A stretch of 64,000 nt of DNA from Mucilaginibacter celer (GCF_003576455.2 NZ_CP032869.1:3720001-3784000), one strand, 5' to 3'. Shown: positions 49,844 to 59,722, counted from the stretch's first letter. The notes: generated by a model from the sequence alone, not told the origin. A program made the numbers and translations.

Positions 49844-50944
49844 TCACTTTTGTAAATCTAAAAAGTTCTTTTTAAACTCTTCAAATAATATTTCACGATA
49901 GTTCCCTGTAGCAAAAGGAATTTCCGAATTTTTGTGATTTTTGGGATCTATTTCGATGATATATTCATCATCGAAATGATTTTTCATAAAGGCATCAAAA
50001 TAGCTAAGTTTGGTTAATATAATGATAGTCTGATGCAAAAAAGGATTATAGGGAACATCAATTATGTGTGACATGCCTGGACCTCTATCCATGCTATCGA
50101 AACTAAAATAATTTGAATGTTTGTTACCAAAAGGGATATATTTCCCAAATGACGATGCTAAAAAATACACTTTAATTTCACCAGCCTTAGCTCTCGTGCC
50201 TTTATTAGTAAACCAAAAATCAAGTCTGAGGTAATTATTGGGAATCCCTTTACTCGGTATTGAGTCAAGTCCTACTGCGGGAGGATCGAAACGGCCACTC
50301 TTACTAACTTCATCTATGACTTTATCTTGTTTTTTATCGTATAGCTTTCCGTTTTCAGCCAAAGCTGTAATGAAATGCTCTGTAATTTTTTTCGTTTCAG
50401 AATCTAATTTATGATCATATTTATCTGCAAAGTATTTTTCGGTTTGTTTAACACGAGTAGAAATTGTATCTGATAATATTGATCTATTTTTAACTTCGTT
50501 AATACGTGATTGCTTCTTTTCAGTTAATAACTCATCACTACTAATTTTTTCTTTTTTTATTGCAATAGCACACTCAGCGACGGTCAATAAAATCACTAAT
50601 AAAAATTTGATAAGCTTCTTTTTGTTGTCAAATATCGATAATAGCCACGATCGCCTGCCGGTGTTAGAATTTGTACGTTCTTTTATTTCTATAAGCGCTA
50701 AGATTGCTAAAAGCCCTGTCAATATATTTGTACACCATAAGCATTGCTCTCCGGTTATCTTTTTCGAAAAATAAATATAAACACTTAAACCCAAGCAAAT
50801 TCCAACATAAACAAGTAATAGGATACCAAATTTTGTCCAAGTAGATGTAAATATGCGCTTTATTGTATTTAACAATGTTGTTATCGTTAAAACGATATTG
50901 TTTTTTAGATTAGTTATGAGGCGACGAAAACGGACAAAATACAT
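49844..50944 (-). CDS. Membrane-anchored protein, unknown
   Basis: A 366-residue protein with three N-terminal membrane helices (~38-58, ~72-87, ~112-128), a charged linker with coiled-coil tendency (~130-190, SSDELLTEKKQSRINEVKNR) and a C-terminal ~150-residue domain rich in beta strands (YLRLDFWFTNKGTRAKAGEI). No family recognised. It stands alone. The 285 bp upstream (50945-51229) hold no other gene I can support. Confidence 0.7.
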   Translation of the reverse strand: MYFVRFRRLITNLKNNIVLTITTLLNTIKRIFTSTWTKFGILLLVYVGICLGLSVYIYFSKKITGEQCLWCTNILTGLLAILALIEIKERTNSNTGRRSWLLSIFDNKKKLIKFLLVILLTVAECAIAIKKEKISSDELLTEKKQSRINEVKNRSILSDTISTRVKQTEKYFADKYDHKLDSETKKITEHFITALAENGKLYDKKQDKVIDEVSKSGRFDPPAVGLDSIPSKGIPNNYLRLDFWFTNKGTRAKAGEIKVYFLASSFGKYIPFGNKHSNYFSFDSMDRGPGMSHIIDVPYNPFLHQTIIILTKLSYFDAFMKNHFDDEYIIEIDPKNHKNSEIPFATGNYREILFEEFKKNFLDLQK

Positions 50945-51229
50945 TTGTGAAAGGATTAGAATCTAAAATAAATATTTCCATCCATTATTTCCGGCGTAAT
51001 ACTCGATTTACATTTCTCGCAGGCCACCAACAAAATCGTTCAAAACTTAATCTCTTTCCAAAACAATTCGGCCGTTTTTTTGTCTTTTTAAACGATGTCC
51101 AAAGACAATTCCCGCTCCTGTGCAGTTCATCGTAAATGTATTGCAGCACACACAGTTACCCAAGGGCGTATCTTTGTACCAAGTTATGCAAAAAGTCATT
51201 CAACCGCATGCAGATTAGTAACCTCGGTA

Positions 51230-51595
51230 CTATTTATTAAACGCCCCAAAATGCCATAAAACCCCCGATGGATCATGAACAAAGCATTCGCTCCCCCACG
51301 ATTCTCTTCGGATGGGTGTTACTCTAACTCCCTTGTATTTTTCAGGTAAATTTAAAGCCAACAGTTTCTCCCAGTAAGCATCAACATCAGCCACTTCCAA
51401 AAACACCATGGTGTTATCTATCCAATCTTTCACATAGGCATCCTGCAGATAAAATCCTAACCCATCGGTTTTAAATAAACTCATATTGTGGCTTAGCAAA
51501 ACTTCTTCAAAACCAAGGTCGCGGTAAAAGCTGCGTGATGTTTCAAAATTTTGGGCACCGATAAATGGGCGGATAGATTTGGCTGTGTTTTCCAT
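51230..51595 (-). CDS. VOC-family (glyoxalase-like) protein
   Basis: A 121-residue single VOC domain: RPFIGAQNFETSRSFYRDLGF and the C-terminal CFVHDPSGVLWHFGAF show the first and second beta-alpha-beta-beta-beta units. Likely a dimeric metal-dependent or drug-binding protein of unknown substrate. It has little sequence similarity to the VOC protein at 6500. Confidence 0.85.
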   Translation of the reverse strand: MENTAKSIRPFIGAQNFETSRSFYRDLGFEEVLLSHNMSLFKTDGLGFYLQDAYVKDWIDNTMVFLEVADVDAYWEKLLALNLPEKYKGVRVTPIRRESWGSECFVHDPSGVLWHFGAFNK

Positions 51596-51679
51596 AGGTT
51601 TTAATTTCGGAGTTTGCGGCGTACCACTAAAGGATAGTGATTTATTAAGTAAATATAAAAGTTTACCTTGTTCTAAAAA

Positions 51680-52336
51680 CTACTTTTTCAAAAACGACAT
51701 TGCCGCCGAGCTGCCCGTTCCCAATATAATCCCCGCGCCCACATCTGTGGGATAATGCACCCCAAGATACATACGCGAGTAGCTGGTAGCCCCTGCCCAG
51801 AAAAACGATGGCGCTATCACATACCACTTTGGGTAAGCGGCTGATAGCGCAGTAGCTGTAGCAAAACTTGACGAAGTATGCCCAGAGGGGAACGATGTTC
51901 CCCCCGCCCGGTAAACCGGCGTGATCCGGATATTCTGCACAAAAGGCCTTGGGCGTTTTACCAGGTGTTTAATAAGCACCATAAATCCGTAAGATATGGC
52001 CGTGCTACTGGCCACATAGCCCGCATTCTGCCGCATCTCCTTATTGTTGCTCACTATGCCACCCACCAGTAAACCCGCCGGGATACCGATATCGCCGTAC
52101 AAAACATTTTTACTTAAAAACATAAAAAAGCCGGTTTGCTTTGGGGTACGCTGATTTTGCAGATCGATCATTACCCTATCGTCCCAGCGTTGTACGGTGG
52201 GTGAGATGAACACGGGGCTATTTACCGTAATTTTTGCAGTATCGGCCTGGGCGAACGTTTTGGTGGACAGGCCAATAATCACCCCTTGTATACTAAGCAG
52301 CGCTGTAAGATATTTAAGCGGAAATATTTTTTTCAT
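51680..52336 (-). CDS. PAP2-family phosphatase
   Basis: A 218-residue membrane lipid phosphatase with the three PAP2 motifs: KHLVKRPRP, FPSGHTSS and SRMYLGVHYPTDVGAG. A signal-like helix at the N-terminus and hydrophobic segments around the motifs place the active site at the periplasmic face. It likely dephosphorylates undecaprenyl- or phosphatidyl-phosphates. The ATG at 52336 (MKKIFPLKYL) is a better signal start than the one three codons earlier at 52345. Confidence 0.9.
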   Translation of the reverse strand: MKKIFPLKYLTALLSIQGVIIGLSTKTFAQADTAKITVNSPVFISPTVQRWDDRVMIDLQNQRTPKQTGFFMFLSKNVLYGDIGIPAGLLVGGIVSNNKEMRQNAGYVASSTAISYGFMVLIKHLVKRPRPFVQNIRITPVYRAGGTSFPSGHTSSSFATATALSAAYPKWYVIAPSFFWAGATSYSRMYLGVHYPTDVGAGIILGTGSSAAMSFLKK

Positions 52337-52481
52337 AGGTAGCACCTAAACAGCATTATTTAAACCTACCGGTGTACACACCGGTAGGTTACTTCAAATA
52401 AATGTTTTTGTTTTGAAAAGACCCCATCTCCAGCTGCAAAAATAAGCGCGTTGCCCGCAAACATTCCAACACCTGTTATTT

Positions 52482-53804
52482 TTATTGAAACGCAATTTTA
52501 CGGATCAGACTATTTCCGGTGTCGGCCACATAAATGTTTCCGTCTTTATCTGCTGCAATCCCGTTAGGCTCATTAAAGCCCGAGGCAAGAGCAGCACCAT
52601 TAACTGCACCGGCAGATGATTGTCCGGCAAAAACGTTAACGTTAGCATCCTTGTCTATTTTTCTGATCTGATTTTTATCAGTAACATAAATATTTCCGTC
52701 TTTATCAATTGTCAAAGCTTTTGGTTCTTCAAATCCGGCTTTATTACCCTGTCCGTTTACAATACCCCGCACACCATTTCCGGCAATGGCTGATATTGCG
52801 CCCGAAGAACTTATTTTTTTGATTGTATAGCCCGTCAGGTCTGTAAAATAGATATTTTCATTTTTATCTGTTGCTATTCCTTCCGGGAAATGGAACCCGT
52901 GTAAATGATCGTCAACCCCTGGGATCAGACTTGACGCAAAGGTACTAACAGTTAAATCTTTGGCTATTTTTCTGATAGCCTCATTAACGAAATCAGCCAC
53001 AAATAGCTCACCGGAACCGTTGATAGCAACACCCGTCGGACCTGTAAAACTCGCTTTACTGCCGGCTCCATTGGTAAATCCAATCGCACCGGTACCCGCT
53101 ATAGTAGTTACATTGGCCGATGCATCAATTTTACGGATCAGGTTATTGGCATAATCGGCTATGTAAAGGTTACCTGCCTTATCAGCACAAATGCCGGCAG
53201 GGTTATAAAAGCTGGCGGCCGCTCCTTTCCCATCAGCATTTCCCGAAACTCCGTTTCCTGCTATAGTTGTTACTTTTCCGTCGATAGTGATTTTACGCAC
53301 CGCACCATTTTTTTCATCTGTTACAAAAAGATTGCCTGCATCATCTATCGTTATACCCACAGGGCTGTGAAACGTTGCGGCCGTACCGCTTCCATCGGCA
53401 AATCCCTCCGCACCACTTCCGGCAATTGTACTCACTATCCACGATTGTTTATAGTTAAATACCGGGCCGCTTACTTCGGCAGCGGCGTCAACCTTTAGGG
53501 TTAGCTTACCTGTACCTGCTGCCAGGGGCACCAGGGCGGTTATTTGTGTATTACCGGCCGAAGTTACTTTAGCCTCCTTTCCGTTAAAAAAAACCCTATC
53601 GCGGGTCATATCATTGATAAAACCAGTACCGGTAATCGTTATCGAAGCATTGTAAACTCCCGAGTCGGCACTTAAAGAAGTGATTGTAATCTTGGGAGTA
53701 TTGTCAACAGGGGCTGGCTTATCCTTTTTCGAGCAACTGCTAAAAAAATAGAATCCGCAAAAAAGAGATAGATAAAACGCATGACGGGTAGAAAAAATAC
53801 TCAT
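52482..53804 (-). CDS. IPT/TIG + NHL-repeat lipoprotein
   Basis: A 440-residue surface or periplasmic lipoprotein (lipobox FFSSCSKK). An IPT/TIG domain at ~36-110 (ITSLSADSGVYNASITITGT) is followed by a six-bladed NHL propeller with repeats of the form FxxPxGIxxDxxGNLYVxDxxNxxIRKI and regular VSTIAGxGxxGxxDG linkers. These propellers serve protein-protein or carbohydrate binding. No enzyme residues seen. Confidence 0.9.
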   Translation of the reverse strand: MSIFSTRHAFYLSLFCGFYFFSSCSKKDKPAPVDNTPKITITSLSADSGVYNASITITGTGFINDMTRDRVFFNGKEAKVTSAGNTQITALVPLAAGTGKLTLKVDAAAEVSGPVFNYKQSWIVSTIAGSGAEGFADGSGTAATFHSPVGITIDDAGNLFVTDEKNGAVRKITIDGKVTTIAGNGVSGNADGKGAAASFYNPAGICADKAGNLYIADYANNLIRKIDASANVTTIAGTGAIGFTNGAGSKASFTGPTGVAINGSGELFVADFVNEAIRKIAKDLTVSTFASSLIPGVDDHLHGFHFPEGIATDKNENIYFTDLTGYTIKKISSSGAISAIAGNGVRGIVNGQGNKAGFEEPKALTIDKDGNIYVTDKNQIRKIDKDANVNVFAGQSSAGAVNGAALASGFNEPNGIAADKDGNIYVADTGNSLIRKIAFQ

Positions 53805-53961
53805 GGTATAAGGTTTAGTTATTTGTTATTCAAAAATCAACTTTGAGGCAATTTATGTTAAAAACGGCATCAACTCAAATAAATTGTCATTATTTAACAT
53901 TGATGCCATTTTACAAAAAGGCAATCATCGGCGTTACCTTTTGCCTGATAGTTGTTTATTA

Positions 53962-54519
53962 TTACAGCTTCTCAATAATCTCGCCGGTAGTCCCTACCTC
54001 TCCTATCCTCGGAAAAATATACTTAAAGCTATGCTCATGTGCTTCAGCGAACATATCGGTCATGGCATCACTGGCAAAAGCAATGTTATAGGCATACTCA
54101 TTAGCCGAACGGGCGGTTGCTTCAACACCAATACTGGTGGATACGCCTGCTAAAACTATTTGAGTTACCCCTCGTTTCTGTAGTTCTTCGTGCAGGCCGG
54201 TATTAAAAAAAGCGCCCCATTGTTTTTTGGTGATAAAAATATCGGTGGATTCGGTTTTTATTTCGGGGGCAATTTCGTTCCAGTCGGCAGGGAGTTCGGT
54301 CATGCTGTTGCCTTTGCTGTCGCGACGGGTTTTAAATGCCGGGCTGATAGGTTCAACATGAACAATAACGATGGGTTTACCCGCTTTGCGGAAGGCGGCC
54401 ACCAACCGGGCAGCGTTTTCAAGTACGCCGGGCATTGGGTGTGCGCAAGGGAGTTGAACAATGTATTTCTGCAGATCGATAAGTACTAACGCTGCATTTT
54501 CATCAATGGTAGTTATCAT
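53962..54519 (-). CDS. Isochorismatase-fold hydrolase lacking the catalytic Cys
   Basis: A 185-residue isochorismatase-like protein. The catalytic Asp is in ALVLIDLQ and the Lys in ITKKQWGAFF, but the Cys position of cysteine-hydrolase members reads Gly: VLAGVSTSIGVEATARSA. This matches the isochorismatase-type (PhzD-like) lineage rather than nicotinamidase. It is the last gene of the MarR-MFS-hydrolase operon, 18 bp after the transporter gene, so perhaps acts on the same compound. Confidence 0.85.
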   Translation of the reverse strand: MITTIDENAALVLIDLQKYIVQLPCAHPMPGVLENAARLVAAFRKAGKPIVIVHVEPISPAFKTRRDSKGNSMTELPADWNEIAPEIKTESTDIFITKKQWGAFFNTGLHEELQKRGVTQIVLAGVSTSIGVEATARSANEYAYNIAFASDAMTDMFAEAHEHSFKYIFPRIGEVGTTGEIIEKL

Positions 54520-54537
54520 GGTGTTTATTGTTTTTAA

Positions 54538-55809
54538 TTAAGAAATAGCTTCAAGAGGCTGCTGTTGCTGTAATAATCGTTCGGCGGCTTCCTTTTTCAG
54601 CCGGCTTTGGAGTAAAAACCTGAAGTGGATAACGCCCAGCAGCAGGGCTACCATACCCTCGGCCATAACCGTATCGGGCACGCCTATTTTTTGCGATACC
54701 GAGCCTACCAGCAAACCGCCCAGCGGCTGCATACCAAAAAAAGCCATGGCATAATAGCTGATCACCCGCCCGCGCATATCCGGACTGGCAGTTGTTTGGA
54801 TTATCGTATTACCAATAGTGATCTGCGACATCATCCCGAAACCGGTTATCGCACCAAATAATAACGCCACCGGGTAACTGTGCATGTGCGAAAACACAAT
54901 CAGGCCTATTCCAAACACAAGCGTGTTGATGGCCAGGATCTTTTTCAAATCGGTACCTGCCTGTAACGAAGCCAGGAAAATCCCGCCGCCAAACGCGCCT
55001 AAACCTATCACGCTATCAATTACGCCAAATGTGGAGGCCGTGCCTTTAAAAATATCCTTGGCATACACCGGGATCAGCGTGCTGAAAGGCAGTACAAACA
55101 AACTCACCGAGGCCAGCATCAGCAAAATAAATTTTATAGTTGGTGTATTTTGAATGTATGCAAAGCCTTCCCTCAGTTCGGCAGCTATATTTTTATCGTG
55201 TTTTTTAGCAGCAGCTTCGGGCAGGCGCATCATTAATAATGAACCTATCACGGCTATAAAGCTTATGGCGTTGGCTCCGAAGCAAACGGTATCGCCAAAT
55301 TTCTCGAGCACCAGCCCGGCTATACCCGGCCCAATCAACCTTGAAAGGTTTACCATAGACGAGTTAAGGGCGAGGGCATTGGGCAAATCGGCCTTATCAT
55401 CAACCATATCATACACCAGCGATTGGCGGGCCGGCACGTCAAAGGCATTGATAATACCCAGTACGGCACTTAAGCCGATGATGCCCCAAACCGAATAATA
55501 TCCCAAAAACACCATTACCGAAAGCAGGATAGCCTGCACCATAGATGCCACCTGCGTAAGCAGCAATAGTTTAAAGCGATCGTACCTGTCAGACATTACG
55601 CCGCCGATAAACGAGAATAAAAACGAAGGGAACAAGCTGGCGAACAAGCTGAGCCCCAGCATAAATTTAGAATGCGTTTGCGAATAGATTACCCAACTAA
55701 CGGCCGTTTTCTGCATCCAGGTACCCAATAAGGATACCGACTGCCCCGAGAAATACAACCTGTAATTGCGGCTTTTAAACGCGCTGAATATGCTTATCTT
55801 AATCATCAA
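54538..55809 (-). CDS. MFS transporter (EntS/DHA3-like exporter)
   Basis: A 423-residue 12-helix major facilitator. FSGQSVSLLGTWMQKTAVSW and GGVMSDRYDRFKLLL (motif A, between helices 2 and 3) are typical for the EntS/DHA3 group of drug or siderophore exporters, and FDVPARQSLVYDMV is also characteristic. Located 12 bp after the MarR gene, it is presumably repressed by it. Confidence 0.9.
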   Translation of the reverse strand: MMIKISIFSAFKSRNYRLYFSGQSVSLLGTWMQKTAVSWVIYSQTHSKFMLGLSLFASLFPSFLFSFIGGVMSDRYDRFKLLLLTQVASMVQAILLSVMVFLGYYSVWGIIGLSAVLGIINAFDVPARQSLVYDMVDDKADLPNALALNSSMVNLSRLIGPGIAGLVLEKFGDTVCFGANAISFIAVIGSLLMMRLPEAAAKKHDKNIAAELREGFAYIQNTPTIKFILLMLASVSLFVLPFSTLIPVYAKDIFKGTASTFGVIDSVIGLGAFGGGIFLASLQAGTDLKKILAINTLVFGIGLIVFSHMHSYPVALLFGAITGFGMMSQITIGNTIIQTTASPDMRGRVISYYAMAFFGMQPLGGLLVGSVSQKIGVPDTVMAEGMVALLLGVIHFRFLLQSRLKKEAAERLLQQQQPLEAIS

Positions 55810-55821
55810 TAATCTTTCCTG

Positions 55822-56259
55822 TTAATCAAATTCAACCAGTTTGGCCAATGGCATCAGCGCTTTTTTCAATATTTCCTGCTCTTCGGCGGTACAGGTAGCC
55901 TCAATGGCGCGGTTAAGCCACTCGTCCTTTTCGCTGCGCGATTTATGGATCAGGTTCATCCCCTCATCAGATAGCGAGATGATCACCTTCCGTTTATCCA
56001 GTTCGGAGATGCGCCTGTTAATCAACCCCAGGTTAAGCAGGTTATTCAAAATCTGCGACATGGATTGTGTGGTGATCTTTTCCATCGATGCCAGTTCATT
56101 GGGCAAAATCTCGCCATATTGAAATATTAGTGCCATGGTTGATCGTTCGGTTAAAGAAAGCTTCCCCGCTGTTTCCGAGTTGCGGCGGATCTTCTTACTT
56201 AAGCGGCCTATTACAAAGCGTAATTCTGAAACCAATTGGACTTCTTTTTCTTCACTCAT
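55822..56259 (-). CDS. MarR-family transcriptional regulator
   Basis: A 145-residue winged-helix regulator. The recognition region reads LASMEKITTQSMSQILNNL, and the wing ISELDKRKVIISLSDEG with the Asp-x-Arg motif is intact. Likely controls the downstream exporter and hydrolase in response to a small aromatic compound (family knowledge). First gene of the operon. Confidence 0.92.
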   Translation of the reverse strand: MSEEKEVQLVSELRFVIGRLSKKIRRNSETAGKLSLTERSTMALIFQYGEILPNELASMEKITTQSMSQILNNLLNLGLINRRISELDKRKVIISLSDEGMNLIHKSRSEKDEWLNRAIEATCTAEEQEILKKALMPLAKLVEFD

Positions 56260-56343
56260 AAATCTAATCAGTTAAACTTGTAAGTTTACCTTACAAATAT
56301 ACAACTTTGTTTATCATCCCATTGTAAAACCGTTGATTTGGAA

Positions 56344-56643
56344 TGATTACGTTGATTTCGTTGATACCTAAAGAATGAGGATGATGGCTGCAGGGATGTG
56401 AGTGTCTGTATTTAGAAAGACCAAACCGGCGTAATCAAAGCTCAATCGGTGAAATCCCAAAAAGAAAACCGTTGATTTGTTAGATTACGTTGGTTTCGCA
56501 GATGCATTGTGAAGTAAAAAAGATTTCCGATTTATCAAGGCGGTGTATGATTAGTAACCTTCAGTTCGCACAGGATCAGTGAAATCATTAAAATCAATCC
56601 TAATCATTCAAAAAGAAAAAAATCAGCGAAATCAACGTAATCA
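56344..56643. repeat. Intergenic repeat cluster with TGATTACGTTGATTTCG units
   Basis: The left end TGATTACGTTGATTTCGTTG is mirrored by ATCAGCGAAATCAACGTAATCA at the right end (21 of 22 matching), and similar units (GATTACGTTGGTTTCGCAGAT, ATCAGTGAAATCA) lie in between. The 420-bp gap between marR and the lysozyme gene is almost entirely this repeat material; no gene is visible. Confidence 0.75.
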
Positions 56644-56679
56644 TCCCCAATCAAAGGTCAGTTTAGTTACTTTTGCCCC

Positions 56680-57555
56680 GTGCCGCCTGCCGATAAAAAA
56701 TCTCCTGTAAAAAAGAAAGCGCCAGCCCGCAAAAAGCCGACGACTAAAAAGCAGCAGCGAACGGTAATCTCTGTCGATTGGATAATTGGGGGTTGTTTCC
56801 TGTTGCTTATTTTACTCTCGCCTTTTTATTACGGTTATATCCTGAAGTTTGGCAGCGCCACCTGGCGTTGGATCATTGATTCGGGCGAGGATACGCATTA
56901 CCGCAAATACAATAATTTTAATATTCACATACCCGATGGATATACGGTACACGGCATAGATGTATCATCGTACCAGGGCCGCATTAACTGGAAACAGGTT
57001 AAAGCCATGCACGAGGGCGATGTGCATATCAGTTTCGCTTTTATTAAAGCTACAGAGGGCGTATTAAGTGTCGATCCGTATTTTCAGCGCAACTGGCGTG
57101 AGGCGCCTAAGGCCGGTATTGTTTGTGGCGCATATCACTTTTTTCTACCGCAAAAAAGCGGCACCTGGCAAGCCAAATTTTTTCTGCAAACGGTAAAAAC
57201 CGAAAAAGGTGATTTGCCTATGGTGGTGGATGTAGAGCGGCTATACCGTGTTAAACCCGAAAAAATGCGCGAGCAGCTGGAAAGTTTTATCAAGGTGATT
57301 GAAAGCCGCACCGGCATAAAACCTATCATTTACACCAACCTTAAATTCTACCAGGATTACCTGCAGGGCTATTTTGATGGTTATACACTTTGGATAGCCC
57401 ATTACTACCAACCCAAACTACTGGTATCCAACAAAACCAACTGGAAATTCTGGCAGCACTCGGATAAAGCCCGCGTAAACGGCATTAATCATGTGGTTGA
57501 TTTTAATGTTTTTAAGGGAGATAGTACAGAGTTTGAGAAATTGCTGGTGCGGTGA
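56680..57555 (+). CDS. GH25-family lysozyme, membrane-anchored
   Basis: A 291-residue protein with a GTG start, a Lys/Pro/Ala-rich cytoplasmic tail (~1-28), one membrane helix (~32-52, IIGGCFLLLILLSPFYYGY) and a GH25 muramidase domain (~88-285). YTVHGIDVSSYQGRINWKQV holds the first catalytic Asp; MVVDVERLY the acidic pair; IIYTNLKFYQDYL and FWQHSDKARVNGI also fit. It would cleave peptidoglycan in the periplasm. Confidence 0.9.
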   Translation: MPPADKKSPVKKKAPARKKPTTKKQQRTVISVDWIIGGCFLLLILLSPFYYGYILKFGSATWRWIIDSGEDTHYRKYNNFNIHIPDGYTVHGIDVSSYQGRINWKQVKAMHEGDVHISFAFIKATEGVLSVDPYFQRNWREAPKAGIVCGAYHFFLPQKSGTWQAKFFLQTVKTEKGDLPMVVDVERLYRVKPEKMREQLESFIKVIESRTGIKPIIYTNLKFYQDYLQGYFDGYTLWIAHYYQPKLLVSNKTNWKFWQHSDKARVNGINHVVDFNVFKGDSTEFEKLLVR

Positions 57556-57646
57556 AAACCTGGATATTGCAGAATTAGCGCGTTAAGGCGCTACGCAGTA
57601 AGGGTTTCTTTTAAAACAGGAGATTAAGAAGTAACTTTACAACGTT

Positions 57647-57853
57647 ATGTCGACCAAAAGAAAAATGATCATGGTAGTAAACCATGTACTTCAGCAAGAT
57701 GAGGACAGACTTGACACTGAATTTTGGTTAAAGAAAACCCCATCCGAACGACTTGCAGAAGTTAGCCGCTTAAGAAGATTATACTTTTCAACCGCTGAAA
57801 AACCTTTTCCTGAAAAAATTGAGAAAGTTGTTTTCCGAAGAAAATTACGATAA
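57647..57853 (+). CDS. Small basic protein, unknown
   Basis: A 68-residue, Lys/Arg-rich soluble protein with WLKKTPSERLAEVSRLRRLY. I recall similar small proteins beside nucleotidyltransferase genes in Bacteroidota, but no such partner lies here. Function unknown. Confidence 0.5.
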   Translation: MSTKRKMIMVVNHVLQQDEDRLDTEFWLKKTPSERLAEVSRLRRLYFSTAEKPFPEKIEKVVFRRKLR

Positions 57854-57924
57854 GCTTTAGTATTTTTGCTATCCAAAAGATACCACCATCCAAAAAGATA
57901 CCGGAATCGATAAATAGCAAAACA

Positions 57925-58326
57925 ATGGATCACAACAATCCTCCTACTGAATACTCCAAAGAAGCCTGCAAGGCCAGCGTAACCGCCGTGCGCGATACGC
58001 TGTATGTACTTAACGGTAAATGGAAGTTACCTATGCTGGTAAGCCTTATTAACGGCCCTAAACGTTTTAAGGAGTTACAGCGCGAACTGGAGGATATTAC
58101 CCCAAAGGTGCTTTCGAAAGAGTTAAGGGAACTGGAGCTTAACGGTTTTGTAACCCGCACAGTTTATGATACCACACCCGTAACGGTAATATACGCCCGC
58201 ACAGAATACGCCAACTCGCTTAGCAAGGTAATTGGCGAACTGCGCGATTGGGGCATTCAACACCGCGAACACATTAAAAAAATGAGCCGCGAAGAAGCCG
58301 AAGCCAAAAAGCTTACGGCAGTTTAA
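57925..58326 (+). CDS. HxlR-family transcriptional regulator
   Basis: A 133-residue winged-helix protein of the HxlR type: RDTLYVLNGKWKLPMLVSLI, GPKRFKELQRELEDITPKVL and SKELRELELNGFV are standard. The family's activating Cys in the N-terminus is present (EACKASV). The end overlaps the convergent royal-jelly-family gene by 14 bp. Confidence 0.93.
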   Translation: MDHNNPPTEYSKEACKASVTAVRDTLYVLNGKWKLPMLVSLINGPKRFKELQRELEDITPKVLSKELRELELNGFVTRTVYDTTPVTVIYARTEYANSLSKVIGELRDWGIQHREHIKKMSREEAEAKKLTAV

Positions 58327-59404
58327 CTTTATAAACCCGGTAAGGATATGCTGTTTTGTCCTGCCCGTCATTGTACCGGGGCAACCGGTTCATTTGCGAT
58401 GCACTCAGGTACAAATAACCGTCGCTGCTGATACCGAACGAATCGGGCCAGATGAGGCGCTCATCCTTCACCAAAAAATGCACCTGCCCATCGGGCGTTA
58501 CATATTGGATAGCATGATCGGGCGAATCGCTTAAATAAATATTCCCCCTGCTATCGGCAATCATGCCGTGGCAAATACCTGTTTCGGCAACGGTTTGTAC
58601 TTTGGCTGATAAATCAGTATCGGTAAGCGTTTCATCGGCCAAAAACCTGGTTTCAATTCGGTATAATTTGGTTTGATTAATGGCACGGAAATAAAAGTAT
58701 TTATTATCCTTAGTAAGCGCTATACCGTTAACGTTTGATACAAATGGGTTACCGCTTTGGTCAACCACATCCTCACCATCCAGGTGTAGCTTTAAGCCAA
58801 GTTGTACTATGGTAGCCTTATCATCTTTAAGTACAATCCTGCTTTTGCCCGATGCCAGGTTGAGCACTACAATGGCGTGTAAACCGGGATCAGAGAGGTA
58901 AGCCAGCCCCTTGCTGTTATCAATACACATATCATTCAGGGCGCTTTTTTCTTTTGGCAAATCATCAAAGGTGTAGATCTGTTTAATTGCGTTTTCGGCA
59001 AGATCAATTTTGATGAGTTTAAACCTGCCCTGTTTAGCATTATTACCCTTATCAAGCACCGAAGCCGCACCTGCCGGGGCCGAATCAAGTATCCAAAGAT
59101 TATTTTGATCGTCGGCATATAAATCCTGCACGTTTACAAAATGGTTATCCGGGTTTTGCATATCGTATTTGTTCCATTCGGCATCCGGAAAAGGCACACG
59201 TTTGCCGTTAATAATTTCGGTAAGCCCGTATAAATAAGGCTGGTGGTGCGGAAAGGATACGAATAAACGATTGTTTTTTGGCGCTACAGTTACACCGATA
59301 GGCTGGTTTTGGCCAAAAGAGGCTACTTCAATAAGCTTACCTTGTTGCGATTGGGCGTTTAAAGCTGCTGCCATAGCTAATATACAGGTAAAGATTTTTT
59401 TCAT
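58313..59404 (-). CDS. Major-royal-jelly/yellow-family secreted protein
   Basis: A 363-residue exported beta-propeller with signal peptide ~1-19 (ILAMAAALNAQS). Family features are PIGVTVAPKNNRLFVSFPHH, VQDLYADDQNNLWILDSAPA, LNDMCIDNSKGLAYLSDPG and the C-terminal YLYLSASQMNRLPRYNDG. Bacterial homologues are sometimes called L-dopachrome tautomerase-related; the activity is unproven. Confidence 0.88.
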   Translation of the reverse strand: MKKIFTCILAMAAALNAQSQQGKLIEVASFGQNQPIGVTVAPKNNRLFVSFPHHQPYLYGLTEIINGKRVPFPDAEWNKYDMQNPDNHFVNVQDLYADDQNNLWILDSAPAGAASVLDKGNNAKQGRFKLIKIDLAENAIKQIYTFDDLPKEKSALNDMCIDNSKGLAYLSDPGLHAIVVLNLASGKSRIVLKDDKATIVQLGLKLHLDGEDVVDQSGNPFVSNVNGIALTKDNKYFYFRAINQTKLYRIETRFLADETLTDTDLSAKVQTVAETGICHGMIADSRGNIYLSDSPDHAIQYVTPDGQVHFLVKDERLIWPDSFGISSDGYLYLSASQMNRLPRYNDGQDKTAYPYRVYKVKLP

Positions 59405-59466
59405 TGCAGGTTAAAAATACAAAACGCCTTTACCGGTAAGCAAAGGCGTTTTTATAAATAACAACA

Positions 59467-59643
59467 TTACGCTTTTTTATGTTCGGGATGATGAGCGCTG
59501 TCCCGGCCCGATGTCTGATCTGAGCGCTGGCCTCCGGCATTACTGATGCCTTTTTGCTTTTGGGCATCGTTTTGGTTAGTAAAGGCGCGATTGGCAGTTG
59601 GTTTACCTTGCGCATTGTTATTAGAATTCTGTTGAGCTTTCAT
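59467..59643 (-). CDS. Small disordered Asn/Gln-rich protein
   Basis: A 58-residue hydrophilic protein (MKAQQNSNNNAQGKPTANRA) of Asn, Gln, Gly, Lys and Ser, ending HHPEHKKA. The ATG at 59643 is preferred over a hydrophobic extension starting at 59697. Similar small disordered proteins are common in Bacteroidota; role unknown. Confidence 0.55.
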   Translation of the reverse strand: MKAQQNSNNNAQGKPTANRAFTNQNDAQKQKGISNAGGQRSDQTSGRDSAHHPEHKKA

Positions 59644-59722
59644 AATAGTAGTATTTAAATTCAACAATGTTATACTATAAATACAGGTAAAAGGCAATTG
59701 AGTTTTATTAAAATGCCTTTTA

